Assembly: GCF_021044625.1 (NCBI RefSeq) | Contig: NZ_CP087999.1 | Coordinates: 513,001 to 577,000 of the forward strand | Direction: 5' to 3' | Source: Geomonas sp. RF6 | Lineage (GTDB): Bacteria > Desulfobacterota > Desulfuromonadia > Geobacterales > Geobacteraceae | Length of the DNA stretch: 64,000 bases | Shown: in pieces, positions 50,247 through 58,110 of the stretch | Position numbering within the stretch: position 1 is the first letter of the stretch | Layout of the letters: each line of letters opens with the position of its first letter | Translations under genes and position numbers: made by a program | Notes under the pieces: model-generated | Seen by the model: the letters and a program-made list of their open reading frames with translations, nothing else | Database searches by the model: none | What the model was told of the DNA's origin: nothing

Positions 50247-53200
50247 TTACCTGCGGACAAACCCATCAGGCTCACCCTTGACAGGGTTGGAAGCAGCCTT
50301 GGTCAGGTAGCCCTTGAGCGTCGAGATGCTGACGTTCGGACCGACCTGGCCAGGGTAGTTGGCCGGACGAGCTGCAGAGTAGTCGGAGAACTTGATGATG
50401 TTGTTCGGATCAAGGCTGAACTCCGTCCTGTCGCCTACAGAACCTTTCTGGAGGTAGGTGATGGAGTCGGCGACAAGAGCGCGGCCGAAAGCACGGTTGT
50501 GAACGTGGGAGCCTTTCTCGGCGATGAGAAGCTTCAGGTTCATAGCTGCGCCTTCAGTCTTGTTGGCATCGCTCACGCCGGCGCCGCCGAAGGTGGTGCC
50601 GACTGTGGCGGCGAAGCTGCCGGAGAAGTACGGGTAGTTATCGGTGTAGTTGATGCCGTACTGGGACAGCTGCCACTTGTAGAAGTCGAACATGCGGTAC
50701 CAGATTTCCTTCTCCTCGTCGATGAAGGAAGCGATGGTCGGGGCAACAGCGTCAGCATTGTCCTGGTGGCAGCCGAAGCAGGTACGGGTGATGGCCTTGC
50801 CGCTCTTCAGGTTTTTCGCGCCTTCGAGGGTTGCGTTGGCAACTTCGATTGCACCGAAGGTGTGGGTGTTTTTCGGGCCGAGGTGGCAAGCTACGCACTG
50901 GCCTTTGTTGCCGGTGTTGTTGGACACGCCGAGGAGGTCATTGCTGCCGCTCGCGGAGTAGTTGTCCATGCCGAGTCTGCCGTGGCTCCAGTTGGCGTTC
51001 TTGCCAACTTTGCCAGCTGCACCGTAGGTGTTGTAACGGACGCCGGAGGTGTAGAACTGGAAGCCGCCTTTGCCGTAGAACACTGCTGCTGCTGCAAGGT
51101 AGTGCGGGTTGGTGAACTTCGTGTCTGCCACTTTGGCCAGAGACTCGCCGTTTTCACGCGAAGCGTGGCAGGGGATGCAGACGTTGGACTCGCCGACATC
51201 CGGGAAGGAAATTTTGATGGTGCTTGCGAAGTTGCCTTCCATCGGTGCGTTGTACTGGGAAACTGCCAGGACGCTGCCTTTGAAGTCGCTGCTGTTGGTG
51301 TGGCAAGCCTTGCAGGTGAGGGTTTCGTTTGCGCCCTCGGTTTTCTCTGCCCAAGCAGCAGAGTTGGTGAAGTTGCTTGCTACGAACTTGCGGAAGCCGG
51401 TGGAGGTGTGGCAGACGTTGCACTCTGCCTGGGTTGCCCACTGGCGGCCTACGAACGGAAGGCCGGTCGGTGCACCGTGGCCGGACTCAGCCCACTCTGC
51501 ATTGACTGCGGGAGTTGCGTAGTGGTACGTGGTCTTGTTGTGGCAGTCGAGGCACTCGGTGCGGCTGGTGATGAAGGATGCTGCAATAGCGGAGGTCACG
51601 TTTGCGAAGTGCTTCGTTGCAAGGGCTTCATAGTGGCAGCCGTTGCAGCCCTGGGTGGCCACGAGACCTTTTGCTGCGAGTTTCTCTACGGAAGTGGTTG
51701 CGGTAGAGGTTGCGATAGTGCCTTTTGCGGAGCCGTTGTTTACGCCGTCATCGAGGAAGTCGATGGTGTCGAGCAGGATTGCACGGGCGTATGCCGGGTT
51801 GTGTACCCAAGCGGTCGGATCAGCGTTGGTAAGGATGTGCCAGTTGTACCATGCACCTGCAGCTTTGGAGGTGACGGTCATGTCTGCCGGCTCGCCAGCA
51901 AGCTTGCCGAAGCGGCCGAAGAAGACTTTGGTGCGCTCTTCGCCGAGAGGCTTGGAGGTGTCTGCAAACAGCGGGTGAATCTTCTGCTCCATCAGGGCGG
52001 TAAGAACCTTGACGGCTGCGTTGTAGTTGGTCTGTGCGCGCTCAACATCTTCCTGACCGAAGGTGCTCGGGTGGCAGTACTGAGTCATGCAGTTGGAGAA
52101 GTCCTTGACTTCGAGGCTGTGCGGGTTGTGGCAGGTAGCGCAGGGACCCTTGTCGCTGTTGACGCTCATGCCCACCCCGGTGTGGTGCTTCGGCAGGTTC
52201 GCGTAGTTGGTTGCGTCAAACTGGTATGCACCGGTACCTGCGAAGGTCTGGCCGATGTTAGCTGCGTGCTGGTAGAAGCCGGTGGTACCGGTGGAGTAGT
52301 TGTTCTGAGCGTAGTAGCTCTTCACAATCGCTTCGGTGGTACGGCCGGAGTGGCACGGAATGCAGATGTTGGAGTTTTTGTAGCTATCGAACTGCACGTA
52401 GCTGGTGGTAGCACCGGTTGCGGTGAATTTCGCCTTGTAGCCGTCGGCGAGTTTCAGGCCACCATCCCTGATGGTGATGTCGGTGCGCAGCTCGCCTTCC
52501 GCGGTCTTGTGGCAGGTGATGCAAGCAAGGGTTGCGTTCGGCTGGCCGGACACGAGCTTAAGACGATCGTTGTACTGTGCGCTCAGGTTGGCGAACTTGA
52601 GGAAGCCGATGGTGGTGTGGCAACGGCCGCAGTTGCCGTTGTCCTGCTTGCCGTTGTTGGTGCGGGTGTTCCAGTCGTAGTGGGTGAAGGCGTTCAGGTC
52701 GTCGCTGGACACTGCGCCGTGGCCGCCTTCTGCGAACTCAGCGTTGATGGTGTTGTTGTGGCCGTGGCAGTCAGCGCACTCGAAGCCCTGGGTAACGTAC
52801 TGGGTCTTGGAGGTGCCGCCGGTAGCGGTCCCGTTGGTCACAGCGCCGCCAGCATGCGGAGCTTTCAGCACGAGGTTGGAGGAGTAGATGCCCCACTTCA
52901 TGCCCGGGGTGTGGCAAGCCTGGCAGCCAGCAGCACGCTTGATGGAGTTGCCGCTGTAGACAACGTAGGTGGAACGGGTTGCGTGGCTGTCAGCGGTAGG
53001 TGCGTGGCAGTCGGTGCAGGTGATTACATGCTTGGTAGTCGACTTGTGGGAAGAAGCGTTGTACCCAGCAGCAATGTATTGATCGCGGCCGGAATGGCAA
53101 GCGCTGCAGACGTCGCTCTGGTTGTAAGCCACCGACTGAATGTTGAACTTCAGGGTCTTCGGCTCGCTGTCCTTACCGTTGGTGGTAGCGACCACCGTTA

Positions 53201-54035
53201 CGGTCTGCTCGCCAGCGGTTTTCGGAGTGTAGACCGCGGTAGCACCGGAAGCGGTGATGGCCGTGGGCTCAGAGGAGGTGAACTTGTACGTTACCGGGCC
53301 GTTGGCGATGGAAGTTGCCTTCACGGTGATCGGGGTGCCGACGGTGCCGTTGAGGCTGTTGGTGTAGATGTTTGCCACAACGCTCGGCTCGATGGCGAAG
53401 GTCGCGGTGTAGTTAGCGTTGCCGGTAACGGTGACGTCTTGGTAGTCAGCCTCACCTGCGTAGAGGCCAGCTTTAGCCGCGACGCCTGCAACGGTGACAA
53501 CCTTGTAGTCAGCGTTCGGAGCAGCTTTGATGCGGACCTTGGAGCCGGCCTTCAGGTTGGCGATCTCTTTAACGTTGTACGCGCCGATAACTTTCGGAGT
53601 GGCATCGTTGCTGAGGGCCTGAACGGTAACAACGCCGTTCGGAACCTGGGTGACAGAAACCTTGTAGGTTACCGCGGTGTAGTACACCACCACCGTGTGG
53701 TTCTTTGCCGGAGCGCCAGCGGCGACAGGATAGGACAGAAGAACAACACCCTTCGAGTCCTTCTTAGTCACATTCTGACCATCAACGATGACGGAAGAAA
53801 CAGTGTAGCCGTCTGCCGGTGCAATGGTGATGACCTGTTCGAGGTCAGCATTGTCCACTTTGAAGTAGCCCACGATCGCAGTCCGGTCGGCAGCCGTCTT
53901 GGCCACGGTCCCGGCAGCCGAGTCGCTCACGATTGTCCCAGCCCCGCTGCCTACCTTTGCGGTGATGGTCCACGCATTGGCGAAGGCCGGCAGTGCGAGC
54001 ATGAGGGCAGAGATTAACCCTACTTTTCTCAACAT
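50247..54035 (-). CDS. secreted 16-heme c-type cytochrome with two seven-heme modules (unit B)
   Basis: 1262 residues. Signal peptide MLRKVGLISALMLALPAFANA, then about 300 residues of beta domains starting AWTITAKVGSGAGTIVSD. Fifteen CxxCH sites and one CX4CH (CMTQYCH, 52071-52091) follow. Two lead hemes (CSACH, CTDCH) precede module 1: CQACH, CADCH, CGRCH, CITCH, CIPCH, CATCH, CMTQYCH. A heme-free stretch WYNWHILTNADPTAWVHNPAYA and TIDFLDDG separates it from module 2: CNGCH, CLDCH, CNVCH, CKACH, CIPCH, CVACH, CFGCH. Matching landmarks (GF..F after heme 3, SN[IV]CIPCH at heme 5) show the modules are copies. A C-terminal non-heme region ends it. It should be a long, extracellular electron conductor. 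ATG 54035 has AAGGAG upstream, 84 bases after the tetraheme stop. Confidence 0.95.
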   Translation of the reverse strand: MLRKVGLISALMLALPAFANAWTITAKVGSGAGTIVSDSAAGTVAKTAADRTAIVGYFKVDNADLEQVITIAPADGYTVSSVIVDGQNVTKKDSKGVVLLSYPVAAGAPAKNHTVVVYYTAVTYKVSVTQVPNGVVTVQALSNDATPKVIGAYNVKEIANLKAGSKVRIKAAPNADYKVVTVAGVAAKAGLYAGEADYQDVTVTGNANYTATFAIEPSVVANIYTNSLNGTVGTPITVKATSIANGPVTYKFTSSEPTAITASGATAVYTPKTAGEQTVTVVATTNGKDSEPKTLKFNIQSVAYNQSDVCSACHSGRDQYIAAGYNASSHKSTTKHVITCTDCHAPTADSHATRSTYVVYSGNSIKRAAGCQACHTPGMKWGIYSSNLVLKAPHAGGAVTNGTATGGTSKTQYVTQGFECADCHGHNNTINAEFAEGGHGAVSSDDLNAFTHYDWNTRTNNGKQDNGNCGRCHTTIGFLKFANLSAQYNDRLKLVSGQPNATLACITCHKTAEGELRTDITIRDGGLKLADGYKAKFTATGATTSYVQFDSYKNSNICIPCHSGRTTEAIVKSYYAQNNYSTGTTGFYQHAANIGQTFAGTGAYQFDATNYANLPKHHTGVGMSVNSDKGPCATCHNPHSLEVKDFSNCMTQYCHPSTFGQEDVERAQTNYNAAVKVLTALMEQKIHPLFADTSKPLGEERTKVFFGRFGKLAGEPADMTVTSKAAGAWYNWHILTNADPTAWVHNPAYARAILLDTIDFLDDGVNNGSAKGTIATSTATTSVEKLAAKGLVATQGCNGCHYEALATKHFANVTSAIAASFITSRTECLDCHNKTTYHYATPAVNAEWAESGHGAPTGLPFVGRQWATQAECNVCHTSTGFRKFVASNFTNSAAWAEKTEGANETLTCKACHTNSSDFKGSVLAVSQYNAPMEGNFASTIKISFPDVGESNVCIPCHASRENGESLAKVADTKFTNPHYLAAAAVFYGKGGFQFYTSGVRYNTYGAAGKVGKNANWSHGRLGMDNYSASGSNDLLGVSNNTGNKGQCVACHLGPKNTHTFGAIEVANATLEGAKNLKSGKAITRTCFGCHQDNADAVAPTIASFIDEEKEIWYRMFDFYKWQLSQYGINYTDNYPYFSGSFAATVGTTFGGAGVSDANKTEGAAMNLKLLIAEKGSHVHNRAFGRALVADSITYLQKGSVGDRTEFSLDPNNIIKFSDYSAARPANYPGQVGPNVSISTLKGYLTKAASNPVKGEPDGFVRR
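52071..52091 (-). other. CX4CH heme-binding motif in unit B cytochrome
   Basis: Codons for CMTQYCH on the minus strand. CX4CH sites are known from cytochrome c3 and still bind heme. The same peptide recurs in unit C at 60136-60156. Confidence 0.75.
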
Positions 54036-54119
54036 GTATATTCTCCTTTTAGAAGTATTTTCATTGCTCATCGAGGTAACCTCGTCCTTCTGAGGGTTAC
54101 CCCTCACTCACCGGCCGTC

Positions 54120-54899
54120 TTACTTGATGTGGCAGGACAGGCAGAGAGCAGAGCCCTTGTTGGAGGCGAGAAGGAGGTAGTTGGTTGCGCCGTCCTCGTC
54201 TTTGTTCTTCTTGTTGTGGACATCGTGGCAGGTTGCGCAGGTCATGATCGGCTTGCCGCCCTGGCTTGCGGAAACCCAGAGACGGTCAGCGATGGTGATG
54301 TTGCTCTTGTCAAACTTGGCGCCTTTGCGCTTGATGTACTCGTCCTTGCCGGTGACGTGGTTGTCGACGGTAACGGTGCCATCGATGTTGCCGGTGGCGA
54401 TGCCGCCGTCAGCCTCGTCGTAGATGAACCCGATCGGGTGGTCGTTGGAGAGGTTCCCGTTCGCGCCGACTGCCGGGGTAGCGAAGAGGTTGTCGTCCTG
54501 CTGGAGCTTCTTCCCGCCGGTGAATGCGTAGTGGGTGTCAACAGCAACGGAACCGTCGTGGCAGCTCATGCAGAGCTTGGACGGACCTTCCATCATGGTG
54601 GTCGGGTCGATGTTGGCGTCGATGGTTGCGGATGCGTACGGGGTGAAGGTCTGGGTGGTCACCGTGTGGGACCAGAGCGGCAGGTAGTCGTTGCCTTCGG
54701 TGATAGCGTGGTGCGGGGTGTGGCAGTATGCACAAACGCGGCCCTGCTGCGCTTCCGGATCGTTAGCGCCGAGTGCGCCGTAGATCGTCATGTCGTGGAT
54801 GGAGCCGGGGATACCGGTGCCCGCTTTCGTACCTGCGTACGCCGCGGTCCCTGCAAGGGCAACGAAGGATACTGCTGCCAAAATAGTCTTCTTGTTCAT
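54120..54899 (-). CDS. tetraheme c-type cytochrome (unit B)
   Basis: 259 residues, the same length as the unit A protein. Signal peptide ends TAAYAG; CAYCH 56-60, CMSCH 110-114, CATCH 221-225, CLSCH 253-257. From residue 31 to about 130 it is almost identical to the unit A and C proteins, then differs in a segment (about 140-200) with TVTVDNHVTGKDEYIKRK. So the heme regions are conserved or homogenised while the loop varies. GGAGAG precedes ATG 54899. A sigma-54 element lies at 55062. It is cotranscribed with the 16-heme cytochrome. Confidence 0.94.
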   Translation of the reverse strand: MNKKTILAAVSFVALAGTAAYAGTKAGTGIPGSIHDMTIYGALGANDPEAQQGRVCAYCHTPHHAITEGNDYLPLWSHTVTTQTFTPYASATIDANIDPTTMMEGPSKLCMSCHDGSVAVDTHYAFTGGKKLQQDDNLFATPAVGANGNLSNDHPIGFIYDEADGGIATGNIDGTVTVDNHVTGKDEYIKRKGAKFDKSNITIADRLWVSASQGGKPIMTCATCHDVHNKKNKDEDGATNYLLLASNKGSALCLSCHIK

Positions 54900-55012
54900 T
54901 ACTTAGCTCTCCTTTTGATTGAATGATTGTTGCTGCTCAACCCAGTTAAGTGGTGCTGCAAAGTTGCTTCTTCTAAAACCCCTCCTTTCATGTGATCTCA
55001 AGTTTGGGCCGG

Positions 55013-55029
55013 GCCTTTTCGCCCGGCGG
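55013..55029 (-). promoter_or_regulatory. GC-rich hairpin in the leader of unit B
   Basis: GCCGGGC, a GAAAA-type loop and GCCCGGC form a strong short stem in the predicted leader. No T-run follows, so it is more likely mRNA protection than termination. The unit A leader has a different hairpin in the same place. Confidence 0.5.
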
Positions 55030-55061
55030 TGTAAGTGATAGGACTTAGACAGGCGGACTTG

Positions 55062-55077
55062 TGCAACCGAGGTGCCA
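55062..55077 (-). promoter_or_regulatory. sigma-54 (-24/-12) promoter of cytochrome unit B
   Basis: The minus strand reads TGGCACCTCGGTTGCA, a perfect match to the RpoN consensus TGGCAC-N5-TTGCA. Transcription would start near 55050, giving a leader of about 150 bases. Upstream are GTGACAGT (55103-55110) and the dyad TGAC-N6-GTCA, possible activator sites. Confidence 0.88.
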
Positions 55078-55676
55078 TTTCTGACAGCCCCCGCTCGCCA
55101 AAGTGACAGTTTCGTCATCTGACGGACACCCTGAGGGGGGTCGATTACGGAGAAACTGATATTTTTTTAGCGTTTACGGAGGAGGAGGGGCTGATGGAGA
55201 GGTGGCGAGAAAAAGTTACGAAACGATGACACTGAGGTGAAGGGGGTGTGACGCAACGCCTCCTAGTGAGGTGACGAGGGGGTGACTGGCAAATTCACTT
55301 AGCGCTAAGGCTAAATACCGCGAATTCCGACGAATTTCCAGTAAAGGAAAAAGTACATGTCCGGTTAAGGCAAAAGCGCTGTTTTGATTAAGCTAGCATG
55401 TGCGACCTCACATCTGACATCTTACCCTTGTGCATTGCTGAAGAGTGCTATAGGCATAAGATGCCGACGCCACAGCTGAATGCGCTACTGGACCCACAAC
55501 GGGCGCACGCCGGGCTGAGTTAAAGAGGAGATGCGTTTGCTTGTAAAGAGGCAGAAGCAACGGCGAGGAGCTCGTGGGAGTTTGGCGATGAGGCTACGGA
55601 CGGGGAAGGAGGTGGCTGGTGAGATGACGGAGAGGGTGAGGCGGCGGCACGGCGGCCGCCACCGGAAAGAGATTTC
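55078..55676. other. intergenic region upstream of unit B
   Basis: About 600 bases between the sigma-54 element and the kinase stop. It is expected to hold activator (enhancer-binding protein) sites; GTGACAGT and TGACAGTTTCGTCA are near 55103. An open frame at 55531-55875 on the plus strand lacks a ribosome site and lies opposite the kinase, so I do not call it. Confidence 0.45.
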
Positions 55677-57128
55677 CTATGCTACGGGGAGATGCTGCGT
55701 ATCTGCGGAGTCGGCGCTGGTACTCACATCAAAGAGGAGGGAGACGGTCGTCCCCTGCCCCGGGCGGCTCTCCACCTCGATACTTCCTTCATGCATGGAC
55801 ATGATAGCCTTCACGATTGCGAGCCCGAGCCCCGAGCCCTGCACGTCCCGGCGCTTCTCCGCGCTTCCGCGGTAGAACCGGTCAAAGATCCTCGGCAGGT
55901 GCTCCGGCTCGATGCCGCACCCGGTATCGGAGATCGCCACCTCCACTCTCCTCTCGTCCCTGTGGCGCACCGCCACCTTCACCTCTCCGCCTGCCGGAGT
56001 GTACTTGAGGGCATTGGAGATCACGTTCCCCACCGCCTTCCGGAAAAGGTCCTTGTCCAGGAAAAGGGAGGCATCGCCGGTGCTGGTAAGTGCGACCCCC
56101 TCATCGGCAGCCACCGGGAGGTAGAATTCGCAGATCCGCGCGACCTCCTCCCCGACGTTCAGAGTGCGCCGGCGCAGCAGGTGTGAAGTATTGTCGGCGC
56201 GAGCCAGGAAGAGGAGACTGTCGATCATGCACGAGAGCCTCTCATACTCCTCCATGCTGGAGCCGATCACCTTCTGGTACTCCTCAGGTGTGCGCGGGCG
56301 CATGAGCGCGATGTCGGCCTCCATCATCAGGCTGTTGATCGGAGTACGCAGTTCGTGTGCAAGATTGCCGGTGTAATGGGAGAGGGCGTCGAATGACTGT
56401 TCCAGGCGGTCCAGCATCCGGTCAAAGGCTGTAGCCAACGCCTGCAATTCCTCGGGCAATTCCCCCGCCGCAATCCGCTCCCCGAGACGGCGGGCGGTGA
56501 CGCGTTCGACGGATCCGGTGATCATGTGGAGGGGCTTTAGCGAGTAGCTCGCAATGGCCGCACCCGCAAGGGAAGTAAGGATTATCCCGAAGAAGAGTGC
56601 GGCGGGGATGACCTGACGGAGACTGTTGAGGAAGGAGGTGAGCCGGGTGACGTCTATCGCGACCTGCACCACCCGGGCTTTCCCCCCGAATCCACGGATG
56701 TCGGTGCGGATCGCCCTCATATTGTATATGTTGCCGTCAGCGACGCGCCTCTTGATAAAGGTCTGCGCCTCCGCGGCAGGCGGCGTCGGAGCCGGGAAGA
56801 GGCTGGGAGGGAGAACGCGGGTCATCCCCGGGTCCTCGAGCAGAGTCTTTCCCTGTTCGTCGAGTATCCTCACATGGTGGACCACATGGGCGCGATCCCG
56901 ATGCTCGCGCTGCATCTCCTGCCTGATGGCCTCCTCCGCCCTCGGACTGGACAGAATGTCGAGCAGGAGGTTGATCTCGTCGGCGATGTAGGCGGACTTG
57001 TTGCGCTCCAGCGTCTGAGCCGTGTAGCTGTAGAGCATGAGGCCAAGGGCCAGCAGGATGATGGCGGAGGCGATGCTGTAAAAGGCGGTAAGTCTAAAGG
57101 CGATCGGCAGGGTGCGGAGCTTGAACAT
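55677..57128 (-). CDS. sensor histidine kinase, CusS-like (unit B)
   Basis: 483 residues. TM1 about 12-33, a periplasmic region of about 120 residues with VVHHVRILDEQGKTLLEDPG, TM2 near 170-190, HAMP, HisKA with a canonical H-box AHELRTPI (His258), N-box (ISNALKYTPAGG), G1 (DTGCGI) and G2 (GSGLGLAI). It is a paralog of the kinase at 23888, which has Lys after the histidine. It lies 46 bases after its regulator and 780 bases before the unit B tetraheme gene, in the same orientation. ATG 57128 has AAGGGA upstream. The signal is unknown; CusS-type kinases often sense metals or redox state. Confidence 0.92.
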   Translation of the reverse strand: MFKLRTLPIAFRLTAFYSIASAIILLALGLMLYSYTAQTLERNKSAYIADEINLLLDILSSPRAEEAIRQEMQREHRDRAHVVHHVRILDEQGKTLLEDPGMTRVLPPSLFPAPTPPAAEAQTFIKRRVADGNIYNMRAIRTDIRGFGGKARVVQVAIDVTRLTSFLNSLRQVIPAALFFGIILTSLAGAAIASYSLKPLHMITGSVERVTARRLGERIAAGELPEELQALATAFDRMLDRLEQSFDALSHYTGNLAHELRTPINSLMMEADIALMRPRTPEEYQKVIGSSMEEYERLSCMIDSLLFLARADNTSHLLRRRTLNVGEEVARICEFYLPVAADEGVALTSTGDASLFLDKDLFRKAVGNVISNALKYTPAGGEVKVAVRHRDERRVEVAISDTGCGIEPEHLPRIFDRFYRGSAEKRRDVQGSGLGLAIVKAIMSMHEGSIEVESRPGQGTTVSLLFDVSTSADSADTQHLPVA

Positions 57129-57174
57129 ACTTTCCCTTACTTCTAAGACTTCAACAGATCACAACGCGTTTTAC

Positions 57175-57867
57175 TCAACGCTCTTCCAGGACGTAACCGA
57201 CTCCCCGGACCGTGTGCAGGAGCTTCGGCTCGAAGGGATCGTCCACCTTTGCTCTCAGGTTCCGCATATGTACGTCCACGACCTTCATGTCGCTCCCGAA
57301 GTCCATGTCCCAGATCCTTTCGGCTATGCGGCTGCGGGTGAAGACCTCGCCGGAGTGGCGCATCAGGAGGGCGAGGAGGGAGAACTCCTTCTGGGTGAGG
57401 TCGAGGCGCTTCCCTGAGCGAGTCGCCCTGAAGGCGAAGAAGTTTACCTCGAGGTCGGCGACCCGGAGAACGTCCGGCTGGATGTCATGGCCGCGGCGGA
57501 GGATCGTCTGGATGCGAGCGGTGAGTTCGGAGAAGGCAAAGGGCTTCACCATGTAGTCGTCGCCCCCGAGCTGCAGCCCCATGACCCTGTCCTGGACCGC
57601 ATCACGCGCGGTGAGAAAGAGCACCGGCGTGTGGTCGTTCGCCGCCCTCAGACGCTTCACGACCTCCCACCCGTCCACCCCCGGCAGCATGACGTCGAGG
57701 AGTATCATGTCGTACTCCATCTTCTCCGCTAAGGTGAGCGCGTCCAGGCCGTTCATGGAAACATCCGAGGTGATATTCAGCTCCGAGAGCCCCCTTTTCA
57801 GCTGCAGCGCTGTCTTTTCCTCGTCTTCTACTATCAAGATACGCACGAGATATGGTTCCTCAGTCAT
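57175..57867 (-). CDS. OmpR-family response regulator (unit B)
   Basis: 230 residues. Receiver domain with Asp58 in MILLDVMLPG and Lys108, then a winged helix ending HTVRGVGYVLEER, exactly as in the unit A regulator. The two share VLRVADLEV.F, PFAFSEL, RIAERIWD and VVDVHMR.LR.KVDDPF. Two starts are possible: ATG 57867 (poor ribosome site) or GTG 57846 (GAGGA eleven bases upstream), which would align with the unit A start. A sigma-70-type promoter (TTGACT, 17 bases, TAATAG) lies at 57904-57932. Its likely targets are surface cytochrome or envelope genes, but no operator is recognised. Confidence 0.92.
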   Translation of the reverse strand: MTEEPYLVRILIVEDEEKTALQLKRGLSELNITSDVSMNGLDALTLAEKMEYDMILLDVMLPGVDGWEVVKRLRAANDHTPVLFLTARDAVQDRVMGLQLGGDDYMVKPFAFSELTARIQTILRRGHDIQPDVLRVADLEVNFFAFRATRSGKRLDLTQKEFSLLALLMRHSGEVFTRSRIAERIWDMDFGSDMKVVDVHMRNLRAKVDDPFEPKLLHTVRGVGYVLEER

Positions 57868-57903
57868 TGGTATAGGAAAGCACCCCTTTGAGAGGGCGCT
57901 AAT

Positions 57904-57932
57904 CTATTACATTTTCTAATTTTGAAAGTCAA
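57904..57932 (-). promoter_or_regulatory. sigma-70-type promoter for the unit B regulator-kinase operon
   Basis: On the minus strand TTGACT, a 17-base spacer and TAATAG, about 35 bases before the start at 57867. Confidence 0.5.
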
Positions 57933-58051
57933 GAGATAAACTCATCCACCTGCTTCGCCGGGACAAGAAGATATAGCACAAAAAGCAGCAGCTTTGTGCC
58001 ACAAAAACAGCATGTTCTCCATTGAATAGACAGAGTGGCCGGCCACGGCAT

Positions 58052-58081
58052 AAAAAAACCCCGCCTCTTTCGAGGCGGGGC
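58052..58081 (-). terminator. terminator of cytochrome unit C
   Basis: CCCCGCCTC, loop GAAA, GAGGCGGGG and seven T on the minus strand; identical in stem, loop and tail to that of unit A (19443). Confidence 0.94.
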
Positions 58082-58110
58082 AAATGCAGCTGCAATGAAC
58101 AGATCAGGGG

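Noticed and set aside
50499-54017. Very long open reading frame on the plus strand (over 1100 codons) opposite the unit B cytochrome; similar ones at 10907-13675, 19819-22317 and 58177-60945.
   Set aside because: They mirror the codon pattern of GC-rich real genes on the other strand, have no signal peptides, ribosome sites or recognisable domains, and the opposite strand carries clear heme motifs or Ig repeats.
55531-55875. Plus-strand frame of 114 codons before and opposite the unit B kinase.
   Set aside because: Half of it is antisense to the kinase C-terminus; highly basic, low-complexity composition.
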